A stretch of DNA of 64,000 bases from Amycolatopsis sp. NBC_00345 (GCF_036116635.1 NZ_CP107995.1:7378001-7442000); one strand, 5' to 3'; positions 33,184-42,590 are shown, counted from the stretch's first letter. Notes: generated by a model from the letters alone, not told the origin. Made by a program: numbers and translations.

Positions 33184-33492
33184 ATGGCAGTGGTCAAGAT
33201 CAACGCAATCGAGGTCCCCGAAGGCGCCGGCCCCGAGCTGGAGAAGCGCTTTGCCGCCCGGCTGCACGCAGTCGACGGCCAGGACGGCTTCCTCGGCTTC
33301 GAGCTCCTCCGCCCGATTTCGGGCGAGACGCGCTACTTCGTCTACACGAAGTGGGAGTCGGAAGAGGCCTACCAGGCCTGGGCGGCCGGCCCGGCGCGCG
33401 AAGCCCACGCGGGCGAGCGGGCGAAGCCGGTTTCCTCCGGCGCGAACCTGCTGGAGTTCGAGGTGGTCCAGGCGTCCAAGCCGGGTGAGTGA
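33184..33492 (+). CDS. mhuD: MhuD-type heme-degrading monooxygenase
   Basis: 102 residues, one ABM-fold domain, ATG 33184. The protein is close, by memory, to M. tuberculosis MhuD (Rv3592): VVKINAIEVPEGAGPELEKR and NLLEFEVVQ align directly, and the residues that matter for heme are in the same places: Asn7, Arg26, Trp66, His75 (proximal ligand). MhuD opens heme to mycobilin and releases iron without carbon monoxide. Expected cytoplasmic, in heme iron use. Its last 8 bases overlap the GTG of a sirtuin gene, so the two are translationally coupled. Confidence 0.92.
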   Translation: MAVVKINAIEVPEGAGPELEKRFAARLHAVDGQDGFLGFELLRPISGETRYFVYTKWESEEAYQAWAAGPAREAHAGERAKPVSSGANLLEFEVVQASKPGE

Positions 33493-34306
33493 GGACCTCA
33501 CCCGCACGGCGGCGCTAGTTCACACGGCGGAGCTGATCCACGGCGCCGGCGCGCTGCTCGTCTGCGCCGGCGCCGGCATGGGCGTGGACTCCGGGCTGCC
33601 CGACTTCCGTGGTGGCGAAGGGTTCTGGCGGGCCTACCCGCCGTACGCCCAGCTCGGCCTGCGCTTCGAAGAGCTGGCCGACCCACGGCACTTCGCCGAC
33701 GATCCCGAGCTGGCGTGGGGCTTCTACGGGCACCGGCTCGCCCTGTACCGCCGGACTGTGCCGCACCGCGGCTTCGAACTGCTGCGCGCGTGGGGCGAGG
33801 CGAAGCCCGGCGGCGTCCGCGTGTTCACGTCCAATGTGGACGGCCAGTTCCAGGCCGCGGGCTTCCCGCACGTCGCCGAGGCGCACGGCTCGATCCACCA
33901 CCTGCAGTGCTTGGACGGCTGCACGGACGAGGTCTGGCCGGCGTCCGATGTGGACCTCTCGATCGACGAGGCGACGATGCGCGCCCGGCCGCCGCTCCCG
34001 TCGTGCCCGCGCTGCGGCGGACTGGCCCGGCCCAACATCCTGATGTTCGGCGACTTCTCCTGGGTGCCGCACCGCAGCCAGGCACAGCTCGACGAGCTGG
34101 CCGCGTGGCGGCGGGAAAACCGGGACCTGGTGGTGGTCGAGCTGGGCGCCGGGTCGGCCGTGCCGACCGTCCGCCGGTACGCCGAGCTGGCCAGCGCCGC
34201 GAACGGCGCGCTGGTCCGGATCAACCCGCGTGAGCCCGAAGTCCGGCACGGCCGCGGTGTGTCGATCGCGGCCGGGGCACTGGAGACGCTGCTCAGCCTC
34301 GCTTGA
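33485..34306 (+). CDS. Sir2-family NAD-dependent deacetylase
   Basis: 273 residues from GTG 33485, overlapping mhuD. Seen: LVCAGAGMGVDSGLPDFRGG (NAD loop; GAGMG replaces the usual GAGIS), FTSNVDGQFQAAG in place of TQNID, AEAHGSIHHLQC with the catalytic-type His, and zinc Cys pairs CLDGC and CPRCGG. NILMFGDFSW follows the second pair. The substitutions put it in a divergent sirtuin subgroup, so deacetylation, deacylation or ADP-ribosylation are all possible. Tight coupling to a heme-degrading enzyme is unexplained. Confidence 0.87.
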   Translation: MSEDLTRTAALVHTAELIHGAGALLVCAGAGMGVDSGLPDFRGGEGFWRAYPPYAQLGLRFEELADPRHFADDPELAWGFYGHRLALYRRTVPHRGFELLRAWGEAKPGGVRVFTSNVDGQFQAAGFPHVAEAHGSIHHLQCLDGCTDEVWPASDVDLSIDEATMRARPPLPSCPRCGGLARPNILMFGDFSWVPHRSQAQLDELAAWRRENRDLVVVELGAGSAVPTVRRYAELASAANGALVRINPREPEVRHGRGVSIAAGALETLLSLA

Positions 34307-34730
34307 GGTGCAGCAACGGGAACGGGCGTCCCTCACTGTCGGTCTCGGACCGGCCCGCGACCACAAACCCTTGCCGCGTATAGAAACCGGCCGCCTTCGG
34401 GTTCTGCTCGTTGACGTCCAAGGTCAACGCGGGGTAGCGCGCCAAGGCGTCACGCAGCAGCGCCGTGCCGACGCCGTGGCCACGGAAGTCGTTGTGCACG
34501 AAGAGCATGTGCAGCTCGCCGTCGCCGGTGCCGGAAAAGCCGACCGCCTGCCCGTCCACCACGGCCACGGTCAGCTCCACTCCCGGCAGGTACCCCGGGA
34601 TCCGCGCCGCGTAGTACTCGACGTCCTCGGGGGTGAGGAAGTCGTGCGTGGCCTCGACCGCGCTGCGCCAGACCACCAGCAGTCTCGGGAACTCCGCCGG
34701 GCCCAGACCAGGCCTCAGCTCGACGCTCAC
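34293..34730 (-). CDS. GNAT-family N-acetyltransferase (YjaB-like)
   Basis: 145 residues from GTG 34730, which overlaps the stop of the upstream phosphatase-like gene by 4 bases. Seen: WRSAVEATHDFLTPEDVEYY near the N-terminus, LHMLFVHNDFRGHGVGTALL (acetyl-CoA motif A, RGHGVG) and NEQNPKAAGFYTRQGFVVAG (motif B). The acceptor is unknown. Its 3' end overlaps the convergent sirtuin gene by 14 bases. Confidence 0.87.
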   Translation of the reverse strand: MSVELRPGLGPAEFPRLLVVWRSAVEATHDFLTPEDVEYYAARIPGYLPGVELTVAVVDGQAVGFSGTGDGELHMLFVHNDFRGHGVGTALLRDALARYPALTLDVNEQNPKAAGFYTRQGFVVAGRSETDSEGRPFPLLHLKRG

Positions 34731-35692
34731 GGCAGCCGCACTTCCGCGTAGACCGCGCGGTGGTCGGTGCCCGGCACGTCCAGCACCTGGTAGTCCTGCA
34801 CCGCCGCCCGCTTGTCGACCAGCACGTGGTCCAGGGTGACGAGCGGGACCCGGTCGGCGGGCCAGGTGGGCTTCAGGCCGTCGCCGCGCTGATCGGCCGC
34901 GTCCTGGTAGCCGCGGGTGAGCACGGTCTGCAGGGCGGCGTGGTCGAGCGTCGCGTTGAAGTCGCCGGCCAGGATGCGCAGGCCGTGCTCGCCGGCGGCG
35001 CGCGAGAGGTCCTTGATCTCGGCTTCCCACTCGTCCGTGCCGCTGTCCGGGGAAAGCGGGTGCACCGCGACCAGCTCCACCGTCGTGCCCCCGCCCAGGT
35101 CGGCCAGCGCGCCGGGCTGCTTCGCGGCGGAGTCGCCCGTGTAGTTCTCCTCGGTGAGCGGGAAGCGCGAGACGATGCCGGAGCCGTTCGCGCCGGAAGC
35201 CGGGTGCAGCACGCGGTTCGGCAGCAGCGTGAACAGGCCCGCCTGCTCCAGCCCGGTGACCGCGGCCTGCGTCATCTCGAGCAGGTTGAGCACGTCGACG
35301 CGGTTGTCCCGGACCAGCTTCACGACCGCCTGCGGGTCGGCCCGGCCGAGGTAGAGGTTCGACGACAGCACCCGCAAGGACTTGCCGGTGACGGCGGGCT
35401 GGTCGTCGGCCAGCACCCGAGGGGTCACGAAGACCACCAGCAGAACCGCCATCGCAAGCGCGATCCCGCCCGTCCACCAGCGGCGCAGCGCGAGCGCCAG
35501 CCCGCCGAGCACCACGCCGTAGACCACCGCGTACGGCGTGAGGGACAGCAGCGCCAACGTGTACCAGCCGCCGTCGTAGCCGACCGTGCGCAGGGCCGTG
35601 AGCAGCGCGAACGGCACCCCGGCAAGCAACAGCAGACCCGTGACCAGCCGGTTGCGCGGCCGGCGTACCCGCACCTCGTCGTCGATCACCAT
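34727..35692 (-). CDS. Endonuclease/exonuclease/phosphatase-family protein with N-terminal TM segments
   Basis: About 321 residues from ATG 35692 (longer frames to 35830 are open but lack support). Three hydrophobic segments lie in about residues 15-100. The EEP domain follows: VLSSNLYLGRADPQAVV, LLEMTQ with the catalytic Glu, ILAGDFNATLDHAAL, LVTLDHVLVDK and GTDHRAVYAEV with the terminal His. Such proteins cleave phosphodiesters outside the membrane (nucleic acids, phospholipids). Coupled to the GNAT gene. Confidence 0.87.
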   Translation of the reverse strand: MVIDDEVRVRRPRNRLVTGLLLLAGVPFALLTALRTVGYDGGWYTLALLSLTPYAVVYGVVLGGLALALRRWWTGGIALAMAVLLVVFVTPRVLADDQPAVTGKSLRVLSSNLYLGRADPQAVVKLVRDNRVDVLNLLEMTQAAVTGLEQAGLFTLLPNRVLHPASGANGSGIVSRFPLTEENYTGDSAAKQPGALADLGGGTTVELVAVHPLSPDSGTDEWEAEIKDLSRAAGEHGLRILAGDFNATLDHAALQTVLTRGYQDAADQRGDGLKPTWPADRVPLVTLDHVLVDKRAAVQDYQVLDVPGTDHRAVYAEVRLP

Positions 35693-35853
35693 GATCGGAG
35701 AGTATGCCGACAGCCGTTTGCCACGAGTGGGGAGCGCACCATTCCTCCACCAGACCTTCACAACGGCTGACAGCACCTGACAGCGCGCTGTGCGCGTGCT
35801 GACAGCGCCCCCATCCACAGTGATCCTCACGCGACAGCAGGAGGAGGCACACG

Positions 35854-36831
35854 ATGTCGCATGCGATCCGGGCTGAAGGCCTGGTCAAGCATTTCGGGGA
35901 GACGAAGGCGCTGGACGGGGTGGACCTGGAGGTCCCGTTCGGCAAAGTGGTGGGGGTGCTCGGGCCGAACGGCGCGGGCAAGACGACGGCGGTGCGCATC
36001 TTGGCGACGCTGCTCAAGCCGGACGCCGGCCACGCCACGGTCGGGGGCTACGACGTGGTGAAGGACCCCGTGCGCGTCCGCGGCCTGATCGGGCTCACCG
36101 GGCAGTACGCGTCCGTGGACGAGGACCTCAACGGCACCGAGAACCTGGTGCTGATCGGCCGGCTGCTGGACTATTCGCGGGCCGACGCGAAGGCGCGGGC
36201 ACGTGAGCTGCTGGAGCGCTTCGAGCTGACGGACGCGGCGAAACGCCCGGTCCGCACCTATTCCGGCGGCATGCGGCGCCGGATCGACCTGGCCGCGAGC
36301 CTGGTCGGCCGGCCCGAGGTGCTCTACCTCGACGAGCCGACCACGGGGCTGGACCCGCACGCCCGCAACGAGGTGTGGGCGGTGGTGCGCAACCTCGTCG
36401 CCGACGGTGCGACGGTGCTGCTCACCACGCAGTACCTCGAAGAGGCCGACCAGCTGGCCGACAAGATCACCGTGATCGACCACGGCCGGGTGGTCGCGGA
36501 CGGCCGCGCGGACGAGCTGAAGCGGCGCGTCGGCGGCCAGACGCTGCAGGTCCGGCCGAGTTCGCTGGCCGACCTGGACGCGGTGTTCCGCATCCTCGGC
36601 GACCTCACCGGCGTGCGCCCGACCCGCGACGACGACACGGGGCTGCTCACCGCGCCGGTCGGCGACCCGGTGCTGCTGTCCACGCTGGTCCGCAAGCTCG
36701 ACGAGGCCGGCATCACCTCCGACGAGCTGGCCCTGCGCCTGCCGAGCCTCGACGAGGTGTTCCTGGCGCTGACCGGCCGCGCCACCGAAGAGTCCATAAA
36801 GGACCGCGAACTGGAAGGGACCCGGTCGTGA
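35854..36831 (+). CDS. DrrA-type drug-export ABC transporter ATP-binding protein
   Basis: 325 residues, ATG preceded by CAGGAGGAGG. Walker A GVLGPNGAGKTTAVRIL, Q-loop IGLTGQYASVDEDL, signature TYSGGMRRRIDLAASL, Walker B VLYLDEPTTGLD, and the C-terminal DrrA-type region PSLDEVFLALTGRATEES. The GQYASVDEDL Q-loop is typical of the daunorubicin-resistance family. With the overlapping permease it forms a two-gene exporter. No cognate biosynthetic genes are in the window. Confidence 0.92.
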   Translation: MSHAIRAEGLVKHFGETKALDGVDLEVPFGKVVGVLGPNGAGKTTAVRILATLLKPDAGHATVGGYDVVKDPVRVRGLIGLTGQYASVDEDLNGTENLVLIGRLLDYSRADAKARARELLERFELTDAAKRPVRTYSGGMRRRIDLAASLVGRPEVLYLDEPTTGLDPHARNEVWAVVRNLVADGATVLLTTQYLEEADQLADKITVIDHGRVVADGRADELKRRVGGQTLQVRPSSLADLDAVFRILGDLTGVRPTRDDDTGLLTAPVGDPVLLSTLVRKLDEAGITSDELALRLPSLDEVFLALTGRATEESIKDRELEGTRS

Positions 36832-37625
36832 CGACACTGGCACTGGACCCGCCGCGGCACATCAGCCCGATGAAGGGCGTGCAGCACGCGCTTTCGCTGG
36901 CGTGGCGCGGAATTCTGAAGATCCGGAAGAACCCGGAGCAGCTGGCCGACGTCACGCTGATGCCGATCATCTTCCTGCTCATGTTCACCTACCTGTTCGG
37001 CAACGCGCTGGGCGGCTCGATCTCGAACTACCTGCAGAGCCTCGTGCCCGGCGTGATCGTGATGAACATCCTGCAGGCCAGCCTGTCCGTCGGCGTCGGG
37101 CTGAACACCGACGTGAGCAAGGGGGTGTTCGACCGCTTCCGCAGCATGCCGATCGCGCGGTCGGCGCCGCTGGTCGGCGCGGTGCTGGCGGACATCGTGC
37201 GCTACCTGGTCTGCCTGACCGTGCTGATGGTCGTCGCGACGGTCATGGGCTATCGCGTGGAGACCGGTCCGGTGCAGTTCATCGCCGCGATCCTGCTGGT
37301 GCTGGCGTTCGGCCTGTGCTTCTGCTGGGGCTCGGTGTTCGTCGGGATGCTGATGAAGACCCCCGGCGCCGCGCAGGGCCTGATGTTCGTGTTCATCATG
37401 CCGCTGACCTTCGGCAGCAACGTGTTCGTCTCCACCGCCACGATGCCCGGCTGGCTGAAGGCCTGGGCGGACATCAGCCCGGTGAGCCTGATGGCGAACG
37501 CGCTGCGCGGGCTGCTGAACGGCGGCCCGGTCGCGGGCCAGCTCGGCGGCGCACTGGCCTGGATGGCCGGCGCGGTACTGGTCTTCTTCCCGCTGGCCAC
37601 CTGGGCCTACCGCCGGCGGGTGTGA
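36828..37625 (+). CDS. DrrB-type ABC-2 permease
   Basis: 265 residues from GTG 36828, overlapping the ATPase stop (GTGA). Six hydrophobic segments; DVTLMPIIFLLMFTYLFGNA and KGVFDRFRSMPIARSAPLVG are characteristic of DrrB-family exporters. It forms the membrane part of a drug or lipid exporter. Followed by two stem-loops. Confidence 0.9.
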   Translation: MTTLALDPPRHISPMKGVQHALSLAWRGILKIRKNPEQLADVTLMPIIFLLMFTYLFGNALGGSISNYLQSLVPGVIVMNILQASLSVGVGLNTDVSKGVFDRFRSMPIARSAPLVGAVLADIVRYLVCLTVLMVVATVMGYRVETGPVQFIAAILLVLAFGLCFCWGSVFVGMLMKTPGAAQGLMFVFIMPLTFGSNVFVSTATMPGWLKAWADISPVSLMANALRGLLNGGPVAGQLGGALAWMAGAVLVFFPLATWAYRRRV

Positions 37626-37650
37626 AGGGGACGGCACCGGGGGTGCCGAA

Positions 37651-37694
37651 GCGGGCGGTCTTCCTGCCACGGGGGTGCTGGGAAGACCGCCCGC
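37651..37694. terminator. Terminator hairpin after the drrAB-type operon
   Basis: GCGGGCGGTCTTCC (37651-37664) and GGAAGACCGCCCGC (37681-37694) form a perfect 14-bp stem with a 16-base loop, 26 bases after the permease stop, before the convergent regulator gene. Confidence 0.75.
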
Positions 37695-37708
37695 CACCAC
37701 GTCCGTAT

Positions 37709-37761
37709 GCCCTGAAGGCCACCTTCAGGGCATATACGACCCTCATGGTGGCCTTCAGGGC
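37709..37761. repeat. Dispersed palindrome family A, copy 2
   Basis: The same perfect 15-bp arms as at 25499-25551 (37709-37723 and 37747-37761) and the same 53-bp length. The loop bases differ from copy 1 while the arms are identical. It lies beside the stop of the convergent BTAD regulator. Confidence 0.75.
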
Positions 37762-37787
37762 ACCATCGCGGTGACCGGGCCCGCCAC

Positions 37788-40700
37788 TCACACGGCAGGG
37801 TCCACTTCGGACATCAGCCAGGCGACCCCGTCCTCGCGGCTCATCGCCCGGACCTCCGCGACGATCTCGGTGTACCGCGGTCCCAGCGCGGCCTCCAGCT
37901 CGCCGATCAGGACGACCACCTCGGGGTTGCCGAGGTCGAACCGCCCGCGGACCGCCGCCGACAGCCCGAGCAGGCGGGCGGCGACCTCGGTCCGGCCCTG
38001 CTGGAGCCGGATCTCCGCGAACAGCTCCACCACCCGGGCCAGGTCCGGCATGTCCGACCGGAGGGCGATCGACCGGATGGCCGCCACCGCGCCGGGCTCC
38101 GCGAGGTCCGGGTGGCCCTCGGTCAAGTGGACCGCCGCGGTGTAGAGCCCCAGCCACTCCGTTTCGAACTCGCTGGGGAACGGCCAGGTCCCGGACATGC
38201 CCTCGATCTCCCGCACCATGGCCCAGGCCTCGGGCAGCCGTCCCTCGCGCAGCAGGATCTCGGCCCGCCCGAACGCCAGGATCATCAGCAGCTGGCGATT
38301 CCCCTCCGCGTAACGCTCGGCGGCCTCCAGCTCCCGCCAGGCCCCGGCGTGGTCCCCGCCGCGGGACCGCTCGATGGCCAGCCGCCACCACTGCTGCACC
38401 GCGTCGTCGTCCGAGCGCAGTTCCAAGGCCAGGCGCAGCCCCTCGGTGTAGGCCGCGATGGCCCCTTCACGATCGCCGCGCTGCGAAAGGCTGTTCGCGC
38501 GGAAGCTCAACGTCATGGCCAGCCCCCACCGGTCCCCGACCGATGCGAACCCCGCGTGCGCCTCTTCACGGGCCCGTTCCGCCGCTTCCAGCTCGCCCAG
38601 GTCGCTCAGCAGGAAGCTCTCCGCCCAGCGGCCCGCGGCCCGGCCCCACTCGTCCGGCGCGCTCAGCGCCCGCTCGATCTCCCGGCGGGCCAGCTCCCGG
38701 TGGCCGCTGAGGAAAGCCACCATCGGCAGCGCGACGCACAACCAGGGGCTCTGGTCCACCGCGCCCGCGCGGACGCACTCCTCGATCAGCTCCGGCGCGC
38801 CCTCCAGCTGCTGCGGCCCCATCACCGCCTGCATCATCATCCGGATCAGCCGCAGCCCCGCCGAAGTGTCCGCGGGCAACCGGTCGCCGAAGGCCAGCAC
38901 CTCGTCCGCGAAGGCCCGCGCCCGCTCGCTCTGGCCGAGAATCGTGAGGTACCAGACCATGCCGAAGAGCAGGCGGCCGGCTGAAACGGCGTCGGACGCC
39001 TCGATGGCGGCGCGCAGCGCACCGGTCAGGTTGTCGTTTTCCCGCTCGTAGACGGCGATCGCTTCGAGCTGGGCGGCCGAGCGCAGCATCGGGTCGAGAC
39101 GCTCCACCAGGTCGAGGTAGTAGCGCACCATCGCGGCCCGCAGCGCTTCCCGCTCCCCCGCGTCGACGAGCCGCTCGGTCGCGTAGACCCGGAGCGTTTC
39201 GAGCATCCGGTACCGCTGCTCGCCGCCGACGTCGATGGTGTCCACAATGGACTTCTCCACGAGCGAGCCCAGCACGTAGCCGATCTCGCCCGCCGTCAGC
39301 TCTTCGTCGGCGCAGACCTGCTCCACGGCGGTCTCGTCGAACGTCGCCGCGAACACCGCGAGCCGGCGGGCGAGCACGACCTCGGCGTCGGTGAGCAGGT
39401 CCCAGCTCCACTCGACGACGGCGCGCAACGTCCGCTGGCGCGGCAACGCGGTGCGGCTGCCGGAGGTGAGCAGGCGGAACCGGTCGTCGAGGCGCTCGGC
39501 GATCCGGGCCACGGGCATGGACCGCAGTCGCGCGGCGGCCAGCTCCAGCGCGAGCGGCATCCCGTCGAGCCGTCGGCAGATCTGCGTTACGGCGTCCACT
39601 GTGGACTCGTTCAGCGCGAAATCGGGCCGGACGGCGACGGCGCGGTCCAGGAACAGCCGCGCCGAGTCCAGCACCCCCACCTCGCCCGGCGACGCCGATT
39701 CCACCGGCACCGGCAGCGGGCCGAGCGGGCACAGCGCCTCCCCGGTGATCGCGAGCGGCTCCCGGCTGGTGGCGAGGATGCGCAGGCCCGGCGCGCGGCG
39801 CAGCAGGTCGTCGGCCAGCTGCGCGGCCACGTCCACCACGTGCTCGCAGTTGTCCAGCACCAGCAGTGAATCCTCGCCGGCGAGCGTCTCCACGGCGTGG
39901 TCGGACAAGTCCACCGGCCGCCGCAGCACCTCGCTCTCGCCGCTGCGGATGTCGCGGACCTCCAGCGCGGTGAGCAGCGCGCCCAGCAGGTCGTGCGAGT
40001 CGCGGACGCCGGCCAGCGGCACGAACCAGACGCGGCCGCGGCTGTGCGTGGGATGCCGCGACGCCACCTCGGTCGCGAGCCGTGTCTTGCCCGCGCCGCC
40101 CGGCCCGACCAAAGTCACCAGCCGGGCCCCTTCCAGCAGCTCGGCCAGCAGCTTGAGCTCGTCGCCGCGGCCGACGAAGCTGGTCAGCCGCACCGGCAGC
40201 CGGTCCGTGGCCGCCGCGGCCGGCCCGAACTCGCCGCGCAACGCCTGGAGGTGGACCTCCTGCAGCTCCGCCGACGGGTCGACGCCCAGCTCGTCGGCGA
40301 GCGTCGCCCGCAGCGTGGTGTAAACGGCGAGCGCGTCGGCCTGCCGTCCGGCCGCGCACAGCGCCCGGATCCGCAGCCCGGCCAGTCGTTCACGCAACGG
40401 GTGCGCCTCGGCCGCCGTCGCCAGGTCGGCGAGCACTCCGGCGTGACCGCCCAGGCGAAGTTCGGCCTCGAACCGGTCTTCGGCGGCCTCCGTGCGCAGT
40501 TCCTCCAGCCGCGTCGCGGGCGCGGACGCGAAGGGCGCGTCGAGGACGTCGGCCAGCGCTCGGCCGTGCCACAAGCCGAGGGCGTCACGCAGCAACTCGG
40601 CCGCGCGGGCGTCGTGGCCGGCCGAGAGTTCACGCCGACCTTCGGCTGCCAGTCGTTCGAAGCGGTGTACATCAACAGCCCCGGCTTCGAGCGCCAGCCG

Positions 40701-40964
40701 GTAACCGCCGGGGCCGGACTCCAGCTCGGCGCCGGCCGGCCGCAGCGCCCGGCGCAGCCGCGAGACCAGCGATTGCAGCGCGTTCGCGGCGTCCGCGGGC
40801 GGCTGGTCACCCCACAGGCCGTCGATCAGCGCCTCCGCGGAGACGGCCCGGCCGGCGTCCAAAGCGAGCCTGGCCAGGAGCATGCGAAGGCGGGCCCCGC
40901 CGATGTCGATCGGAGTGCCGTCATCACAAGCCGCGCGCAGCGGCCCCAGCAGCGCCAGGCGCAT
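37788..40964 (-). CDS. BTAD/AfsR-SARP-type regulator with ATPase and TPR domains
   Basis: 1058 residues from ATG 40964; longer in-frame extensions to 42599 read antisense to the M1 gene and are rejected. Residues 1-90: OmpR-type winged helix (LLGPLRAACDDGTPIDIGGA, LQSLVSRLRRAL). About 95-245: bacterial transcriptional activation domain (LRERLAGLRIRALCAAGRQ). About 265-600: NB-ARC-like ATPase with Walker A LVGPGGAGKTRLATEV, Walker B LLVLDNCEHVVD and GLRILATSREPL. The remaining 400 residues are TPR-like helices. AfsR-like regulators often control secondary metabolism or sporulation. Nearby targets cannot be assigned, though it is divergent from the secreted M1 peptidase. Confidence 0.9.
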   Translation of the reverse strand: MRLALLGPLRAACDDGTPIDIGGARLRMLLARLALDAGRAVSAEALIDGLWGDQPPADAANALQSLVSRLRRALRPAGAELESGPGGYRLALEAGAVDVHRFERLAAEGRRELSAGHDARAAELLRDALGLWHGRALADVLDAPFASAPATRLEELRTEAAEDRFEAELRLGGHAGVLADLATAAEAHPLRERLAGLRIRALCAAGRQADALAVYTTLRATLADELGVDPSAELQEVHLQALRGEFGPAAAATDRLPVRLTSFVGRGDELKLLAELLEGARLVTLVGPGGAGKTRLATEVASRHPTHSRGRVWFVPLAGVRDSHDLLGALLTALEVRDIRSGESEVLRRPVDLSDHAVETLAGEDSLLVLDNCEHVVDVAAQLADDLLRRAPGLRILATSREPLAITGEALCPLGPLPVPVESASPGEVGVLDSARLFLDRAVAVRPDFALNESTVDAVTQICRRLDGMPLALELAAARLRSMPVARIAERLDDRFRLLTSGSRTALPRQRTLRAVVEWSWDLLTDAEVVLARRLAVFAATFDETAVEQVCADEELTAGEIGYVLGSLVEKSIVDTIDVGGEQRYRMLETLRVYATERLVDAGEREALRAAMVRYYLDLVERLDPMLRSAAQLEAIAVYERENDNLTGALRAAIEASDAVSAGRLLFGMVWYLTILGQSERARAFADEVLAFGDRLPADTSAGLRLIRMMMQAVMGPQQLEGAPELIEECVRAGAVDQSPWLCVALPMVAFLSGHRELARREIERALSAPDEWGRAAGRWAESFLLSDLGELEAAERAREEAHAGFASVGDRWGLAMTLSFRANSLSQRGDREGAIAAYTEGLRLALELRSDDDAVQQWWRLAIERSRGGDHAGAWRELEAAERYAEGNRQLLMILAFGRAEILLREGRLPEAWAMVREIEGMSGTWPFPSEFETEWLGLYTAAVHLTEGHPDLAEPGAVAAIRSIALRSDMPDLARVVELFAEIRLQQGRTEVAARLLGLSAAVRGRFDLGNPEVVVLIGELEAALGPRYTEIVAEVRAMSREDGVAWLMSEVDPAV

Positions 40965-41129
40965 GACACCAGCTTTCCAGACCGTGGACCGGACTGACGG
41001 CGAACGGCCGAGCGGGAACCGACGGAAGTGTGGACTTTTCGGATAAAACACCCCAACCTGCTCAGTGTCGCGCGAGCCGGGAGATAAGTTGCAGCCGGGT
41101 TCCACGCAGATGTGCAGACAGGAGCGTTC

Positions 41130-42575
41130 ATGACTTTGCAGCACCGCTGGCGCCGTCCGGCCGTCATGGCCGCGGCCACGCTGGCCGCGCTCAGCCTGAG
41201 CAGCGGGGTCGCCTCGGCGGGCCAGGACGGCTGGGGCGCGCCGACGCCCGGGTCCGACGGCGCCGGCGACAGCTACTACCCGCAGGACGGCAACGGCGGC
41301 TACGACGTCGCCGACTACGACCTCAAGGTCAGCTACGCGCCGGACACCCACCAGCTGACCGGCCTCCAGACCATCTCCGCCCGCGCGACGCAGTCGCTCA
41401 GCTCGTTCGACCTCGACCTGACCGGCCTCACCGTCGACTCGGTGAAGGTCAACGGGCGCACCGCCGAGTTCAGCCGCACCGGCGACCACGAGCTGGTGAT
41501 CAAGCCGTCGCGCCCGCTGTACCGCGGCCAGCAGTTCCAGGCCGTGATCGCGTACCACGGCGTGCCGGCCCCGATCGAAGACCCGTCGCTGGGCGCGAAC
41601 GGCTGGCAGTTCGCCAAGTCCGGCGGCGCGTTCGTCGCCGGCGAGCCGAAGTCGGCCACCACCTGGTACCCGGTCAACGACACCCCGCGCGACAAGGCGA
41701 CGTTCCACCTCGCCATCACCGTCCCCGACGAGTGGGGCGTGATCGCGAACGGCCGTGAGGCCGGCTCGCACAAGACGGCGAATGGCACCACCCACGTGTG
41801 GGCGGAGTCGACGCCCATAGCGCCGTACATGACCACCGTCGCCATCGACAAGTGGACGTTCGACCGGCAGCAGCGCCAGGACGGCACCCCGATCGTCAGC
41901 GCGTTCGCGCCCGGCACGCCGGACGCCACCAAGCAGGCCGAGGCGAAGCTGCCGGAGATCCTCGACTTCCTGGAGTCGAAGTTCGGCAAGTACCCCGTGG
42001 ACGCCGCGGGCGGCATCTTCCTGGCCGAGCCCATCGGGTTCTCGCTGGAGACGCTGAGCCGGCCCATCTACTCGGGCCGCGCGGGCAACGTCGACACGAT
42101 CGTCCACGAGAACGCGCACCAGTGGTACGGCGACACCGTGGCCGTGGACCATTGGAAGGACGTCTGCCTCAACGAGTGCTTCGCCTCGTACGCGGAGTGG
42201 CTGTGGTCGCAGGCCAAGGACGGGGTCGACCTCGACGCCCAGTACCTCAACAAGGTCAAGACCGCGAGCACCGCGTTCTGGAACGGCAAGCTGTACGACA
42301 TGGGCCCCGGCAACGAGTTCACCTACGTGTACTCGAAGGGCCCGCTCGCGCTGCACGCGCTGTCCAAGTTCATGGGGCAGGCCGCGTTCGACCGCGTGCT
42401 GAAGACCTGGAACGGGTTGAACCACAACGGCAACGCGAGCATGCAGGAGTTCCAGCACTACGCGGAGCAGGTGTCGCACAAGAACCTTCAGGGGTTCTTC
42501 GACGCGTGGATCTACGGCAGCGGCAAGCCCGCTGACCAGTACCTCTACCCGGGCGGCCTGAAGCCCACCGCCTGA
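41130..42575 (+). CDS. M1-family metallopeptidase, Sec-secreted
   Basis: 481 residues from ATG 41130 with CAGGAG upstream (a GTG at 41112 is less likely). Signal peptide about 1-30 (RRPAVMAAATLAALSLSSGV, cut near ASA) with no lipobox, so the enzyme is released. Zinc site His326-Glu327-x-x-His330 in VHENAHQWYGD and Glu349 in LNECFASYAEW. The substrate strand reads GFSLETLSRP. It shares motifs and architecture with the lipoprotein at 29057-30469, so one is likely a duplicate sent to a different location. Confidence 0.9.
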   Translation: MTLQHRWRRPAVMAAATLAALSLSSGVASAGQDGWGAPTPGSDGAGDSYYPQDGNGGYDVADYDLKVSYAPDTHQLTGLQTISARATQSLSSFDLDLTGLTVDSVKVNGRTAEFSRTGDHELVIKPSRPLYRGQQFQAVIAYHGVPAPIEDPSLGANGWQFAKSGGAFVAGEPKSATTWYPVNDTPRDKATFHLAITVPDEWGVIANGREAGSHKTANGTTHVWAESTPIAPYMTTVAIDKWTFDRQQRQDGTPIVSAFAPGTPDATKQAEAKLPEILDFLESKFGKYPVDAAGGIFLAEPIGFSLETLSRPIYSGRAGNVDTIVHENAHQWYGDTVAVDHWKDVCLNECFASYAEWLWSQAKDGVDLDAQYLNKVKTASTAFWNGKLYDMGPGNEFTYVYSKGPLALHALSKFMGQAAFDRVLKTWNGLNHNGNASMQEFQHYAEQVSHKNLQGFFDAWIYGSGKPADQYLYPGGLKPTA

Positions 42576-42590
42576 TCCTCCCCTCGGAGT

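Noticed and set aside
34731..36038. A leftward frame extending the GNAT gene upstream across the phosphatase-like gene
   Set aside because: It runs in another frame of the same strand as the EEP-domain gene, whose motifs are intact; the GNAT fold starts at 34730.
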